DNA from: Bacteroidales bacterium
Lineage (GTDB): Bacteria > Bacteroidota > Bacteroidia > Bacteroidales > UBA932
Direction: 5' to 3'
Length of the DNA stretch: 42,345 nt
Assembly (NCBI GenBank): GCA_012744435.1
Contig: JAAYCA010000019.1
Span: 1 to 42,345 of the forward strand
This document shows, piece by piece, positions 7,873 to 17,769 of this stretch. The first letter of the stretch is position 1, and each line of letters opens with the position of its first letter. A program made the translations under genes and the position numbers. The notes under the pieces are model-generated. The model did not search any database. It was not told where the DNA came from and saw nothing but the letters and a program-made list of their open reading frames with translations.

Positions 7873-9354
7873 GTGAAATCCCGCACCTACATCGCCATCG
7901 ACCTGAAATCCTTCTACGCCTCCGCCGAATGCGTGGAGATGGGCCTGGACCCGCTCGACACCCACCTCGTCGTGGCGGATCCGACGCGCACGGAAAAGAC
8001 CATCTGTCTGGCGGTCTCCCCTTCCCTCAAAAGCTACGGGATCTCCGGAAGGGCACGGCTGTTCGAGGTCGTACAGGCGGTCCGCCGCATCAATGCCGAA
8101 CGGCGGGAGCATGCGCCGGGACGGCGTTTCCGCGGGAAGAGCCACATTCACTCGGAGCTGCAGCGCGACCCCTCCCTGGAGCTGGACTATGTCGTGGCCC
8201 CGCCGCGGATGGCCCGCTACATGGAGATCAGCTCCCAGATCTACAGCATCTACCTGCGCTACGTCTCGCCTGAAGACATCCAGGTCTATTCCATCGACGA
8301 GGTCTTCATCGATGCCACCGACTATCTCAAGGCCTATCGGCTGACGGCCCATGACTTCACGCGCAAGCTCATCCGCGAAGTGCTCGCCGAGACCGGCATC
8401 ACCGCCACGGCGGGCATCGGTCCCAACCTCTATCTGTGCAAGATCGCGATGGACATCGAAGCCAAGCACAGCCCCGCCGATGCGGACGGGGTACGCGTCG
8501 CCGAACTGGACGAGATGAGCTACCGCCGCAAATACTGGACGCACCGGCCGCTCACGGACTTCTGGCGCATCGGGCGCGGAATCGCCGCCAAACTCGAGTC
8601 CAACGGGCTTTACACCCTGGGGGACGTGGCGCGATGCTCCATCGGCAAGCCCTACGAGCGGCAGAACGCCGAACTGCTGTACAAATTGTTCGGCGTGAAC
8701 GCCGAGCTGCTGATCGACCATGCCTGGGGCTGGGAGCCCTGCACCATGGCCGACATCAGGGCCTACCGTCCCGCGACCAACAGCCTGCAGAACGGCCAGG
8801 TCCTTTCCCAGCCATACACCTTCGAGAAGGCACGGGTCGTCATCCATGAGATGACGGACCACCTGGTCCTGAGCCTGGTGGACAAAGGCCTCGTCACGGA
8901 CCAGATGGTCCTGAGCGTCGGTTACGACGTTTCCAGCCTCACGGAACCCGAACGCCGCGAACGCTACGACGGCCCCACGGCCACGGACTGGTACGGCCGT
9001 CCTGTCCCGAAGCCCGCCCACGGATCCGTCAGACTCCCCCGCCAGACGTCTTCCACGCGGATCATTTCCGAGGCGGTGCTGGATCTCTTCGACCGCATCG
9101 TGGATCCGGCGCTGCTCGTCCGGCGGATGTACGTGGTGGCGGCGCACCTCGTGGATGAATCGAAGGTCGAGGCCGTACAGCTGGACCTCTTCGAGGAAGC
9201 GGCCGAAGAAGACGACCGGGAGCGAAGCCGCCAGGAGGCCATCCTCGCCATCAAACGGAAATTCGGCGCCAACGCCATTCTCACGGGTACCAATTTCGAA
9301 GAAGGCGCCACCGGACGCGACCGCAACAGACAGATCGGAGGACACAAGGCATGA
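7873..9354 (+). CDS. Y-family (UmuC/DinB-like) translesion DNA polymerase
   Basis: A 493-residue protein with a GTG start (MKSRTYIAIDLKSFYASAE). The palm domain has the first metal-binding Asp at residue 10 and the second acidic pair in YSIDEVFID near residues 141-142. Finger, thumb and little-finger regions follow. QLDLF near residue 435 matches the beta-clamp-binding motif that docks such polymerases on DnaN. The sequence style and the C-terminus (NFEEGATGRDRNRQIGGHKA) match the UvrX/UmuC-like group common in Firmicutes and their mobile elements, not the core DinB. It would bypass DNA lesions. Its stop overlaps the start of the YolD-like gene, so the pair is translationally coupled. Base composition matches its neighbours, so any transfer is not recent. 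Confidence 0.9.
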   Translation: MKSRTYIAIDLKSFYASAECVEMGLDPLDTHLVVADPTRTEKTICLAVSPSLKSYGISGRARLFEVVQAVRRINAERREHAPGRRFRGKSHIHSELQRDPSLELDYVVAPPRMARYMEISSQIYSIYLRYVSPEDIQVYSIDEVFIDATDYLKAYRLTAHDFTRKLIREVLAETGITATAGIGPNLYLCKIAMDIEAKHSPADADGVRVAELDEMSYRRKYWTHRPLTDFWRIGRGIAAKLESNGLYTLGDVARCSIGKPYERQNAELLYKLFGVNAELLIDHAWGWEPCTMADIRAYRPATNSLQNGQVLSQPYTFEKARVVIHEMTDHLVLSLVDKGLVTDQMVLSVGYDVSSLTEPERRERYDGPTATDWYGRPVPKPAHGSVRLPRQTSSTRIISEAVLDLFDRIVDPALLVRRMYVVAAHLVDESKVEAVQLDLFEEAAEEDDRERSRQEAILAIKRKFGANAILTGTNFEEGATGRDRNRQIGGHKA

Positions 9355-9581
9355 ACGATTTCGAACACCGCTACGACGACATCATCGGCCTGCCTCATCC
9401 GGATCCGGACCCCAGGCGCCACCCCCGCATGCCCATCGGCGACCGGGCAGCCCAGTTCGCCCCCTTCGCCGCCCTGACCGGTTTTGGCGAAGTCATCGAT
9501 GACACGGCCGGCCGCCACATTGCCGAACAGCCGGAGATGTACGGGGATCTCACGGACCCGATGGAAGAAACAATTGTATAA
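9351..9581 (+). CDS. YolD-like small protein, partner of the Y-family polymerase
   Basis: A 76-residue protein with an ATGA overlap to the polymerase gene. The segment RMPIGDRAAQFAPFAALTGF is the conserved core of the small YolD-like proteins found directly after UvrX/UmuC-type polymerases in Firmicutes. Their role is thought to be accessory to the polymerase, by analogy to UmuD, but no mechanism is visible here. There is no signal peptide or membrane segment. The preserved pairing and overlap argue that the two genes travelled together. Confidence 0.8.
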   Translation: MNDFEHRYDDIIGLPHPDPDPRRHPRMPIGDRAAQFAPFAALTGFGEVIDDTAGRHIAEQPEMYGDLTDPMEETIV

Positions 9582-9624
9582 CTATACGGCGAAAAAATGA
9601 AAGAAAGCCGGGATTCTATTGCCT

Positions 9625-9632
9625 AAATTTGC
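9625..9632 (+). promoter_or_regulatory. -7 box of the carboxylesterase gene
   Basis: TAAATTTG, 27 bases before the ATG at 9660. The -33 region is not TTTG. Confidence 0.5.
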
Positions 9633-9659
9633 GTGGAAACCCCATTCAACCGATCTCAT

Positions 9660-11216
9660 ATGAAAAAAATCCTTACCATCTGCCTGGCAGCGCTGGCCCT
9701 GTGGGCCTGCAACAGCCAACCCAAGACCCCCGGCCTCGTGAAGGTCACCGGCGGTCTGGTCCAGGGCGTCGTCGAAGAAGACATGATGATCTTCAAAGGC
9801 ATTCCGTTCGCGGCTCCGCCCGTCGGCGAGCTCCGTTGGAAAGCCCCCCAGCCCGTGATTCCCTGGGAGGGTGTCCTCCAGGCCGACAAGTTCGGCCCCA
9901 GCCCCATCTCCAACATGGGCTTCCCCCGCGACGCAAGCGAGGACTGCCTCTACCTGAACCTCTGGACCCCCGCCAAGTCCCCCAAGGACAAGCTCCCGGT
10001 CATGGTATGGATCTACGGCGGCGGCTTTTCCATGGGATCGTCTTCCATGTATGACGGCGCCCCCATTGCCCGCGAAGGCGTGATCCTGGTCACGATCAAC
10101 TATCGCGTCGGCAAGCTCGGCTACTTCGCCCATCCGGCCCTCAGCGCCGAGAACCCCCAGCACGTCTCCGGCAACTACGGCATCCTGGACCAGGTGGCCG
10201 CCCTGCAATGGGTCCATGACAATATCGCCGCCTTCGGCGGAGACCCCGCCAAGGTGACCATCTTCGGCGAGTCCGCCGGCGGTATCTCCGTGAGCATGCT
10301 CTGCGCCTCCCCGCTCTGCAAGGGCCTCTTCCGCGGCGCCATCTCCCAGAGCGGCAGCTCCTTCGGTCCCGTCCTCCCGAAATCCTATCCGGGTGAGAAC
10401 ATGCAGACGCTGACCACCTGCGAGCAGGAAGGCCTTGAATACGGCAACGCCCTGGGCGCTACGACAACCGAAGCGCTCCGCGCCCTGGATCCCACGGAAC
10501 TGAACAAGCAAACGCTGGTCACCGGCGGCGCCTGGCCGATCGTGGATGGCTACGTGATCCCGGACGACCAGTACAAGATGTACCAGGCGGGCAATTACAA
10601 CGACGTGGCCCTGCTGATCGGCTACAACGCCGACGAAGGCGACAGTTTCGGCTTCACCGAAGACCCGAAGGAACACGTCGCGGCTACCCGCGAACGCTAT
10701 GAAGATTTCGCGGACAGGCTCCTTGCGGTCTATCCGCTGGACAAGGACGGCAAGGTGGGCAAGACCGCCCGCGACCTGGGCCGCGACTCCGCTTTCGGCT
10801 GGGGCACCTGGGTCTGGGGACGCCTGCAGAACGAAACGGGCAGGCAACCGGTCTACATGTACTACTTCGACCAGGATCCGATGTATCCGGAAGGAGACCG
10901 CAGATACGGCCACAGCTCACCTCACGGACAGGATGTGGATTTCGTCTTCCAGAGCCTGCGGCCCAACGGAAGCCGGAACCCTACCGATCAGGCGCTGGCG
11001 GAATACATGCTCAAATACTGGACGAATTTCGCCAAGTACTGCGATCCCAACGGAAAGGGCGACGACCCCGAACTCCCGGCCTGGCCGCTGTTCAAGAACG
11101 AAAACTCCCAGGTCATGGTCCTGACAGGTGCAGGCCCGCATCCCGCCCCGGTCGCTTCCGAGGATGCCATGTGGGTACTTGACGAGTACTTCGCCTGGAG
11201 AAGATCCCAGGAGTAA
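9660..11216 (+). CDS. Type-B carboxylesterase/lipase family lipoprotein
   Basis: A 518-residue alpha/beta hydrolase starting MKKILTICLAALALWAC, a lipoprotein signal with Cys at residue 17. It has the type-B features EDCLYLNLW, the oxyanion segment WIYGGGFSMG, the nucleophile elbow FGESAGG (Ser near residue 205), an acidic segment GYNADEGD and the His region GHSSPHGQD near residue 420. It would hydrolyse carboxylic esters. In this setting acetyl groups on plant polysaccharides are a plausible substrate, but the family is broad and the link is inference. ATG 9660 is preferred to the earlier in-frame start because it begins the signal peptide. It stands alone on the plus strand among minus-strand glycosidase genes. 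Confidence 0.87.
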   Translation: MKKILTICLAALALWACNSQPKTPGLVKVTGGLVQGVVEEDMMIFKGIPFAAPPVGELRWKAPQPVIPWEGVLQADKFGPSPISNMGFPRDASEDCLYLNLWTPAKSPKDKLPVMVWIYGGGFSMGSSSMYDGAPIAREGVILVTINYRVGKLGYFAHPALSAENPQHVSGNYGILDQVAALQWVHDNIAAFGGDPAKVTIFGESAGGISVSMLCASPLCKGLFRGAISQSGSSFGPVLPKSYPGENMQTLTTCEQEGLEYGNALGATTTEALRALDPTELNKQTLVTGGAWPIVDGYVIPDDQYKMYQAGNYNDVALLIGYNADEGDSFGFTEDPKEHVAATRERYEDFADRLLAVYPLDKDGKVGKTARDLGRDSAFGWGTWVWGRLQNETGRQPVYMYYFDQDPMYPEGDRRYGHSSPHGQDVDFVFQSLRPNGSRNPTDQALAEYMLKYWTNFAKYCDPNGKGDDPELPAWPLFKNENSQVMVLTGAGPHPAPVASEDAMWVLDEYFAWRRSQE

Positions 11217-11228
11217 AATACAGAAACC

Positions 11229-12452
11229 CTATTTCCTGAGCCGGTCGATCGCGTTCTCCAAGCTTTCGGTCGGCTCAATGATATTGTAGTCCTTCCAGAA
11301 GTCGGGATCGGCATACAACTGCGTCTTGTCGGCCAGGACCTCGTTGCTGCGGAAGCTCTCCGAACGCGTGATCGGGGCCACGGCAGCGCCGTTGTAGCGA
11401 TTGGTCACGACCATCTCCGACATCGCGGTGAATTCCGTGCGCCATAGACGCTTGCGGGCATCGCAGTCGAAACGGAAAACCGTACGGACATAGCTCAGTC
11501 GATTTTTCCCTTCCTCCTGCTTGTAATTGAGCAGCAGCGTCATCTCCTTGGGCTTGAATCGGATGTCGGACGGCTTGCGGACCAGCATCACGCGCGTGGC
11601 CTTCTCCGGATCCGACATGTCCAGGGACAGTTCGATCCGGGTAAACGCAAGCGTCTCCTGGTCGATATAGATCCGACCCGAATGGAGGGCATACTCGAGC
11701 TGCCGCGCCGGGCTCAGCCCGATGACGATCTGGCGGCGGTCGTCAACCATCACCGGTTCCTGCAGCTCGAAACGGTAATTCTCCAGCTCCGGCTCGCTGA
11801 GCACCAGCATACGGTTCTTCACGATGTCGAGATCCACGGCCTGCGTCGGCCCGCCCATCACCTTGATGGCCAGGGTGTCGGACTTCCGGGGGCTGGTCAG
11901 CAGGCGGCTTTTCTCGACCGCAGTGCGGTCAAAGCCGATATTCGGCCGGAAGGAGGTCTTGTACAGCTTCGTGACCGCTTCGGAAATATAGATGAAACGC
12001 TGGCGCTTCTGGGCCGTCTCGCGGTAGAAGCAGTCGAAGAGTTCAGGCTCGGCGGGACCGTTGTCCTGGATCCTGTAAATGGCCTCCCGCAGGATCGAAA
12101 GCGGATCGCCCGTGAGGATGGTGGCGGGATCGAGGGTAAACGCTCCCCGGCTCAGCGCCACGCGCATGTCCTTCTCGCGGTCTGCCGGAACGGTGGAGAC
12201 CTTGTAGCCCAGCAGCGAGAAAGCGACGAAATGGGGTTCCGTATCCGACTTGATGACGAACGTACCGTCCTGGTTCGTGACAGTGGCGTAGTTCGTCCCC
12301 GGCAGGGTCACGGAAACATAGGAGAGGGGCTTGCCGTTGCCGGCATCGGTTACGGAGCCACGAACGACGTACCTGAGCGAGTCGGCCTGACCAAAGGCCA
12401 GACAGCAAACGGACAGGCACAAAAGGGTCAGAGAGTATTTTAAAGATTTCAC
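11229..12452 (-). CDS. CarboxypepD_reg-like domain secreted protein
   Basis: A 407-residue protein with a GTG start (MKSLKYSLTLLCLSVCCLAFG, signal peptide). Mature residues about 25-105 form a carboxypeptidase-regulatory-like beta-sandwich: VVRGSVTDAGNGKPLSYVSVTLPGT, then GTFVIKS and FSLLGYK. The rest resembles Bacteroidota envelope proteins in which this domain precedes a long beta-rich region (FDCFYRETAQKRQRFIYISEAV). It lacks a TonB plug or barrel long enough to be an importer. Its role is unknown; a periplasmic or outer-membrane location is inferred. No ATG exists near the signal peptide, so GTG 12452 is chosen. A TTTATTTG box lies very close to it, so the promoter is uncertain. Confidence 0.75.
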   Translation of the reverse strand: MKSLKYSLTLLCLSVCCLAFGQADSLRYVVRGSVTDAGNGKPLSYVSVTLPGTNYATVTNQDGTFVIKSDTEPHFVAFSLLGYKVSTVPADREKDMRVALSRGAFTLDPATILTGDPLSILREAIYRIQDNGPAEPELFDCFYRETAQKRQRFIYISEAVTKLYKTSFRPNIGFDRTAVEKSRLLTSPRKSDTLAIKVMGGPTQAVDLDIVKNRMLVLSEPELENYRFELQEPVMVDDRRQIVIGLSPARQLEYALHSGRIYIDQETLAFTRIELSLDMSDPEKATRVMLVRKPSDIRFKPKEMTLLLNYKQEEGKNRLSYVRTVFRFDCDARKRLWRTEFTAMSEMVVTNRYNGAAVAPITRSESFRSNEVLADKTQLYADPDFWKDYNIIEPTESLENAIDRLRK

Positions 12453-12508
12453 GGCAAATAAAGATTTATCTGCCGTGAATATAATAAAAAAACAATAAAA
12501 ACAAATAC

Positions 12509-14854
12509 CTAGCGGTTCGGACTGTCCCAAACCCGGGTTTGCGCGCAATGGACCATCACGCCTAGCCCGCCGCAGGAGATCCGGAAATCGCCTTCCTCCA
12601 GGCGCCAGCGGTTGTCGGCGCCGACAAATGAAAGCTCGTCGGCCGGGACGCTCAACTCCACCGTCTTCGTCTCGCCGGGTTCCAGACTGATCTTTTCGAA
12701 GGCACGCAGACGCTTCACGTCCGGGATGATGCTGGCGACAATGTCGCTCGAATAAAGCAGCACCGCCTCCTTGCCGGCGCGGTTTCCGGTGTTGGTCACG
12801 TCCACGCTGAAACGCAGCACGTCTCCGGAACGGAAAGTGGCCGGGGATTCCTGTCCGGGGCCCGGAACGACGTGCAGGTTGCTATAAGCGAATGTCGTGT
12901 AGCTCAGGCCGAAGCCGAACGGCCACTGGACATCCATCACGGCGTCGTAGTTGTAGGACCCTTCCATCACTTCGCGGTGCTCGGAGACTTTGTAGTCGTA
13001 GGTGTGCAGCGAATTGATATGCTTGGAATAGGTGAACGGCAGCTTGCCCGAGAAGTTCTCGTCGCCGGCAAGCAGCGATGCCAGGGCGTCGCCGCCGTAA
13101 TTGCCGGGCAGGAACAGGCCCACCACGGCGCTGGCAAGCGGCTCGATGTCACCGATGATGCGCGGGCGGCCCTCATTCAGTACCAGGACGACGGGCTTGC
13201 CGGTCTTTGCGAGGGCGCGGACCAGATCCTTCTGGTTGGCGGAAAGGTTGAGGTCATTCATGTTGCCGGGCGTCTCGCAATAGGAATTCTCTCCGACGCA
13301 GCACACGATCACATCGGCGCGGCGGGCGGCCGCGACCGCCCTTTCGATCTGCGGAGCGTTCTCCAGCTCCCAGGCCATCGGGATGTCCTGATAGGTCACC
13401 CCGGGCTCATAGATCACGTTCGCGCGGCCATAGCGCTGCTGGAGCGCCTCCAGGATGGTATTGCATTCCGGGGCGTAAAGATCGGCGCCGAATCCCTGCC
13501 AGGTATAGGACCAGCCGCCGTTGAGCGTACGGATGGAGTTGGCGTTCGGACCCGTGATAAGGATGCGTTTTCCGGGAGCGACCGGCAGGAGATCCCCCTC
13601 GTTCTTGAGCAGGATCACGGACTCCACGGCAGCCGAACGGGAGTGCGATTGGAACTCGTCGGAGCCGAAGCGCTCATAGCCGCCGACATCCCAGGTCGGG
13701 TTGTCGAACAGGCCGAGACGGAATTTGAGCCGCAGGATGCGGCGTACGGCGTCGTCGATGCGTGACATCGGGATCAGGCCCTCCTGCACCGCCTCGCAAA
13801 GCTGCGTGCAGCATTCGGGATCGTAGGGATCCATGATCATGTCGATGCCGGCGTTGATACCGAGCGCGATCGCCTCTTTCTTGTCCGCGGCCACGTGGTC
13901 GCGGGTATAGAGATTGTCGATATCCGCCCAGTCGGTGACCATCATTCCATCCCAGTCGAGATCCTCCTTGACCCAGCCGGTCAGCAGCGTCCGGTTGGCA
14001 TGGGTGGGCACCCCGTTGACCGAAGCGGAGTTGATCATCGCCGTCAGCGCGCCGGCCTCGAAGCACTCCTTGAACGGGCGGAAATACCGCTCGCGCAAGT
14101 CATTCTCGGGCACATAGGCGGGCGTGCGGTCCTTGCCGCTGTGCGGGGCCCCGTATGCTATATAATGTTTGACGCTGACCGCGACATGCTCCAGGTCCAC
14201 GTGGTTCGGATCGGCACCCTGCAGGGCCTTCGTCTCCGCGACGGCCATCTCGGAAGCCAGGTAGGGATCTTCCCCCCAGCTCTCCCACAGGCGGGACCAG
14301 CGAACGTCGCGTCCGAGATCCATCACCGGAGAGAACACCCACGGCACCATGGCGGCACGGGTCTCATAGGCCATCGCCTCCCCCATCTGCGCCGCATACC
14401 TACGGTTGAAGGTGGCGGCCAGGTTGATCTCCTGCGGGAAAAAGGTCCCGTCGGTGAGGTAACTTGCCCCGTGGATCATGTCCAGGCCGTAAATGCAGGG
14501 GATCCCGATGAGTTCCATCGACTTTTCCTGGATCTGGCGGACCATCTCCGCCGTCTGTTCGCGGGAATGCGCCCGGTCGTTCATCACGTTGAGGATGGAA
14601 CCCACCTTGTACTTGCCCAAGATCAACTCGAGCTTGGCGGGATCCAGCGCCTCGTGGGTGTCGTCCTCGAGCGTCATAATGGTCAGCTGGACCATCTGGC
14701 CCGCCTTCTCCTCAAGGCTCATCCCGCGCAGGACCTTCTCCACGCGCGCTTCAAGGTCTGCATCCCGCGGGATGGCCGGCGTGGAAGCAACTTGTTCCCG
14801 ACAGGAGACAAGCACAGCCAGAGCCGCCAACGAAGCAATAATCAATCGTCTCAT
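12509..14854 (-). CDS. GH3 family beta-glucosidase, lipoprotein
   Basis: A 781-residue protein starting MRRLIIASLAALAVLVSC (lipobox LVSC). It has the three GH3 parts. The TIM-barrel-like domain includes WSRLWESWGEDPYL, VSVKHYIAYG and the nucleophile Asp in MVTDW near residue 308. The alpha/beta sandwich domain contains ITGPNANSIRTLNGGWSYTW. A C-terminal fibronectin III-like domain follows PFGFGLSYTTF. It should release glucose (possibly xylose) from non-reducing ends of beta-linked oligosaccharides. It lies ten bases after the GH31 gene on the same strand, so the two form an operon. The residues after the lipid Cys (REQVAS) do not make a surface-export signal. Confidence 0.92.
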   Translation of the reverse strand: MRRLIIASLAALAVLVSCREQVASTPAIPRDADLEARVEKVLRGMSLEEKAGQMVQLTIMTLEDDTHEALDPAKLELILGKYKVGSILNVMNDRAHSREQTAEMVRQIQEKSMELIGIPCIYGLDMIHGASYLTDGTFFPQEINLAATFNRRYAAQMGEAMAYETRAAMVPWVFSPVMDLGRDVRWSRLWESWGEDPYLASEMAVAETKALQGADPNHVDLEHVAVSVKHYIAYGAPHSGKDRTPAYVPENDLRERYFRPFKECFEAGALTAMINSASVNGVPTHANRTLLTGWVKEDLDWDGMMVTDWADIDNLYTRDHVAADKKEAIALGINAGIDMIMDPYDPECCTQLCEAVQEGLIPMSRIDDAVRRILRLKFRLGLFDNPTWDVGGYERFGSDEFQSHSRSAAVESVILLKNEGDLLPVAPGKRILITGPNANSIRTLNGGWSYTWQGFGADLYAPECNTILEALQQRYGRANVIYEPGVTYQDIPMAWELENAPQIERAVAAARRADVIVCCVGENSYCETPGNMNDLNLSANQKDLVRALAKTGKPVVLVLNEGRPRIIGDIEPLASAVVGLFLPGNYGGDALASLLAGDENFSGKLPFTYSKHINSLHTYDYKVSEHREVMEGSYNYDAVMDVQWPFGFGLSYTTFAYSNLHVVPGPGQESPATFRSGDVLRFSVDVTNTGNRAGKEAVLLYSSDIVASIIPDVKRLRAFEKISLEPGETKTVELSVPADELSFVGADNRWRLEEGDFRISCGGLGVMVHCAQTRVWDSPNR

Positions 14855-14864
14855 ATCTAAATAT

Positions 14865-17714
14865 TTACAAATTAACAACCAACGCTTCTCCCGTGTAGCG
14901 GAGCTCGATGCCCGAGGCATCCGTCGCACAGGCTGCGGGATGCGACGCATCCACCGGCACGACGATGAAAGTGCGCTCGGTCAGCATGCCGGGGAAAGAT
15001 CCTTCCCTCGCCCCGATCCGCAGCGTCCGGGTCGAATCGTCGTAGTGCATCGGAATCATTGCATAGGCGCCTTTCTCATAATTGTAATTGACATTTTCAT
15101 CCTCGTAGAGGGTGAACTGCCCGTCCGCGCCGGCATACACGAAGAGGCGGACCGGATCGGCCGCTTTCTCGTCCGACCACTGCATATCCGGTCCGGCCGG
15201 CACGATGGAGCCGGCGCGCACATACAGCGGCATGCGTCCGTACGGCGCCGGGACCTCCAGGTCCTGGCCGCCCCGGATCAGGCGCCCGTCATAGAAATCA
15301 TACCAGTCGCTCTCCGCAGGGAAATGCACCCGGCGGCTGCGGGCGCCGTATTCATAGACCGGCGCCGGCATGATCGCCGGCCCGAAGAGCCACTGGTCGT
15401 CGATCTCCCGCACGGCCGGATCACCCGGGAAGTCCATCGGGAGGCCGCGCAGGATGGTCGCATCCTCGAAGTGGATGGCACCGGCGAGCGAGTACAGATA
15501 CGGCATCAGACGATAGCGGAGCTTCATGTAATACAGGATGCTTTCATAGCTCTCGGTGCCTTCCGGAGCGATGTTCCAGAGTTCGCGGGTCGGCCACTGG
15601 CCATGCGTGCGGAACAGCGGCACGAAGGTGCCGAACTGGTGCCAGCGCGTCTGCAGTTCGCGCCATTCCTTCAGATCCGGCGTCTCCTTGCCGGTCGCAT
15701 CAAACACCCGCTGCGCAGCGGAGAAACGATCCTCCACGCAGAATCCGCCGATGTCCATGCCCCAGAACGGGATACCGCTCATCGAATAGTTGAGTCCGGC
15801 GGCCATCTGGGCGTGCATGTCCAGCCAGCTGGTGCCGATATCGCCGCTCCAGCTGGCCGTCGAATAGCGCTGCAGGCCGGCGAAACCGTTGCGCGTGAGC
15901 AGGAACACCCGTTTGTCCGGGTCCACGCCGCGCTGGCCCTCGTAGATGGCCTGCGCATTCACGAGCGCATAGGCGTTGAAGTACTCCGTCGAGGGCCCCA
16001 GCGCCGTGGGGGTCAGCAGCCACTTGAAATAGTCCCAGGGCAGGCAGTCCCGCAGGTTGGGTTCGCTGGCGTCCATCCACCAGGCGTCGATCTTGCGGCC
16101 GAAGCGGGTATAGAGATTCTCGTCCATCTGCCGCCAGAACATCTTGCGTCCCCCCTCGGCATAAGCGTCATAGAAGGTCTGGTAGTGGCCCAGCCAGTCC
16201 TTGAGGCCGTCGTCTTCGGCGTGCGTATAGGCATAGCCGGCTGCCTTGAGTTCCTGATAGTTGTCCGTGTTGGTATAGAACTTCGGCCACACGCTGATCA
16301 TGAAGCGGCCGTGCATGGCATGCACGTCATCCAGCATCTTTTCCGGATCGGGGTAGCGTTCCGCATCGAATTCGTGGCTCCCCCACTGGTCGGGCAGCCA
16401 GTACTGCCAGTCCTGGACGATATTGTCCACCGGAATCCCGCGGCGGCGGAACTCGGCAAGCGTGCCCACCAGTTCGTCCTGCGTGGTGTAGCGTTCGCGG
16501 CTCTGCCAGAAGCCCATCGCCCAGCGCGGCATCACCTGTGCCTTGCCCGTGAGCCGGCGGTAGCCGGCGATCACGCTGTCGGCATTCTCTCCGGAAATGA
16601 AGTAATAATCGATCTCCGGGTTCATCTCCGACCACAGCGAGAGCTGTCCCCGCTCTTCCGGCGAACGGAGATCCGCTACGCGCAGGCCCATGTACGATAC
16701 GTCGCCGTCCGGACGCCACGACACGCGGATCGGGGTCTTCTCCCCGGCCTCCAGGCGGACGGAGAATTTGTAGGAATTCGGATTCCACGCCGGACGCCAG
16801 CGCTCGGTGACGACCTCCTCCCCGCCGATCCAGACGCGCTGGTAGCCGGCATAATAGAGGATGAAACAGTATTCGCCTGTCTCTGAAGCCTCCAGGAAGC
16901 CCTCATAATCGACATCGGCGCCTTTCAGGCGCATTTTCGGAAGGAGCTGAACCATCTGTTCGTTCTCGTAGAAGAGCGAGTCCTCGCGCTGGACGAGCGG
17001 CTCGCCGCGCTGGGGCCTGTACGTCCCCGTCAAGGCCCCTTCCACGCCATCCCTGTCATAGAGCTTGAAGACGCGGTGCAGCTGGCGGTACGGTTCGGGA
17101 TTGCCCCAGCGGCTCAGGGAATTGCTGTCCCACAGCAGGCCGTAGCCGCGCGTGCTCCACACGAACGGGACGGAAATCTTGGTATTGTATTGGAAAAGTT
17201 CCTCGTCGAGCCCCTTGTGGTTGAATTCCAGCGACTGCTGCTGCCCCAGGCCATAGAAGGCTTCGTCGTCCGGAGAATCGAAGACCTGACGGACGGAGTA
17301 TTCCCGCCGTCCTTCCACCTCGATCGGCGTGAAGGTCTTGCCTCCCCCCTCCAGTTCCGAAAGGAGTTCGCGTCCGGAAGCGTCCAGGAAACGGACTGCG
17401 CCCGTGGACTTGTCCACCTCGACGCGCAGGGACGGGCTCTCCGCCATCACGGCGGCGTCCGTCTCCGACACGCGGAAATCCCGGTAACCCGCCTGCGGCA
17501 CCACCATCAGGCTCGGACGCCCGGAGAATTTCCGCTCCGGGGTCGCGGACACGCGGACGATATTTTCGTCCGCCCATTGCAGCCGGACCCGGCCCGGCTT
17601 GCCGTCATATAACTGCGGGACCTCCACGGTCACGGCATCGCCCCGCTTGCTGACGGGACCGCTGCACGCAGCCAGCAGAAACAGGGAAGAAATCAAAAGG
17701 AAAAAGTATCTCAT
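14865..17714 (-). CDS. GH31 alpha-xylosidase-like lipoprotein with PA14 insert
   Basis: A 949-residue protein starting MRYFFLLISSLFLLAAC (lipobox LAAC). An N-terminal galactose-mutarotase-like region is interrupted by a PA14 domain (about residues 223-345, including YEGFLEASETGEYCFILYYAG). It is followed by the GH31 barrel with nucleophile Asp in WWMDASEPN near residue 549 and acid/base Asp in WSGDIGTSW near residue 625. The PA14 insert plus the WMDASEP sequence is the arrangement known from xyloglucan alpha-xylosidases of Bacteroides and Cellvibrio, so removal of alpha-1,6-xylose from xyloglucan oligosaccharides is likely. Alpha-glucosidase activity remains possible. It is the first gene of the GH31-GH3 operon. 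A TATATTTG box (17770-17777) lies upstream. Confidence 0.9.
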   Translation of the reverse strand: MRYFFLLISSLFLLAACSGPVSKRGDAVTVEVPQLYDGKPGRVRLQWADENIVRVSATPERKFSGRPSLMVVPQAGYRDFRVSETDAAVMAESPSLRVEVDKSTGAVRFLDASGRELLSELEGGGKTFTPIEVEGRREYSVRQVFDSPDDEAFYGLGQQQSLEFNHKGLDEELFQYNTKISVPFVWSTRGYGLLWDSNSLSRWGNPEPYRQLHRVFKLYDRDGVEGALTGTYRPQRGEPLVQREDSLFYENEQMVQLLPKMRLKGADVDYEGFLEASETGEYCFILYYAGYQRVWIGGEEVVTERWRPAWNPNSYKFSVRLEAGEKTPIRVSWRPDGDVSYMGLRVADLRSPEERGQLSLWSEMNPEIDYYFISGENADSVIAGYRRLTGKAQVMPRWAMGFWQSRERYTTQDELVGTLAEFRRRGIPVDNIVQDWQYWLPDQWGSHEFDAERYPDPEKMLDDVHAMHGRFMISVWPKFYTNTDNYQELKAAGYAYTHAEDDGLKDWLGHYQTFYDAYAEGGRKMFWRQMDENLYTRFGRKIDAWWMDASEPNLRDCLPWDYFKWLLTPTALGPSTEYFNAYALVNAQAIYEGQRGVDPDKRVFLLTRNGFAGLQRYSTASWSGDIGTSWLDMHAQMAAGLNYSMSGIPFWGMDIGGFCVEDRFSAAQRVFDATGKETPDLKEWRELQTRWHQFGTFVPLFRTHGQWPTRELWNIAPEGTESYESILYYMKLRYRLMPYLYSLAGAIHFEDATILRGLPMDFPGDPAVREIDDQWLFGPAIMPAPVYEYGARSRRVHFPAESDWYDFYDGRLIRGGQDLEVPAPYGRMPLYVRAGSIVPAGPDMQWSDEKAADPVRLFVYAGADGQFTLYEDENVNYNYEKGAYAMIPMHYDDSTRTLRIGAREGSFPGMLTERTFIVVPVDASHPAACATDASGIELRYTGEALVVNL

Positions 17715-17769
17715 AGGAATAACAGTTTCATTGGAGAAAAAATGGTTTCAGTATTATCCGTCTATCTGA

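Noticed and set aside
7660..9345. Minus-strand open frame of 561 codons opposite the Y-family polymerase
   Set aside because: The plus-strand gene has all catalytic motifs; the antisense frame has no family features and would overlap the M15 peptidase start.
14493..16886. Plus-strand open frame of 797 codons opposite GH31 and GH3
   Set aside because: It is low-information, rich in Arg, His and Ala, and antisense to genes with complete catalytic motifs.
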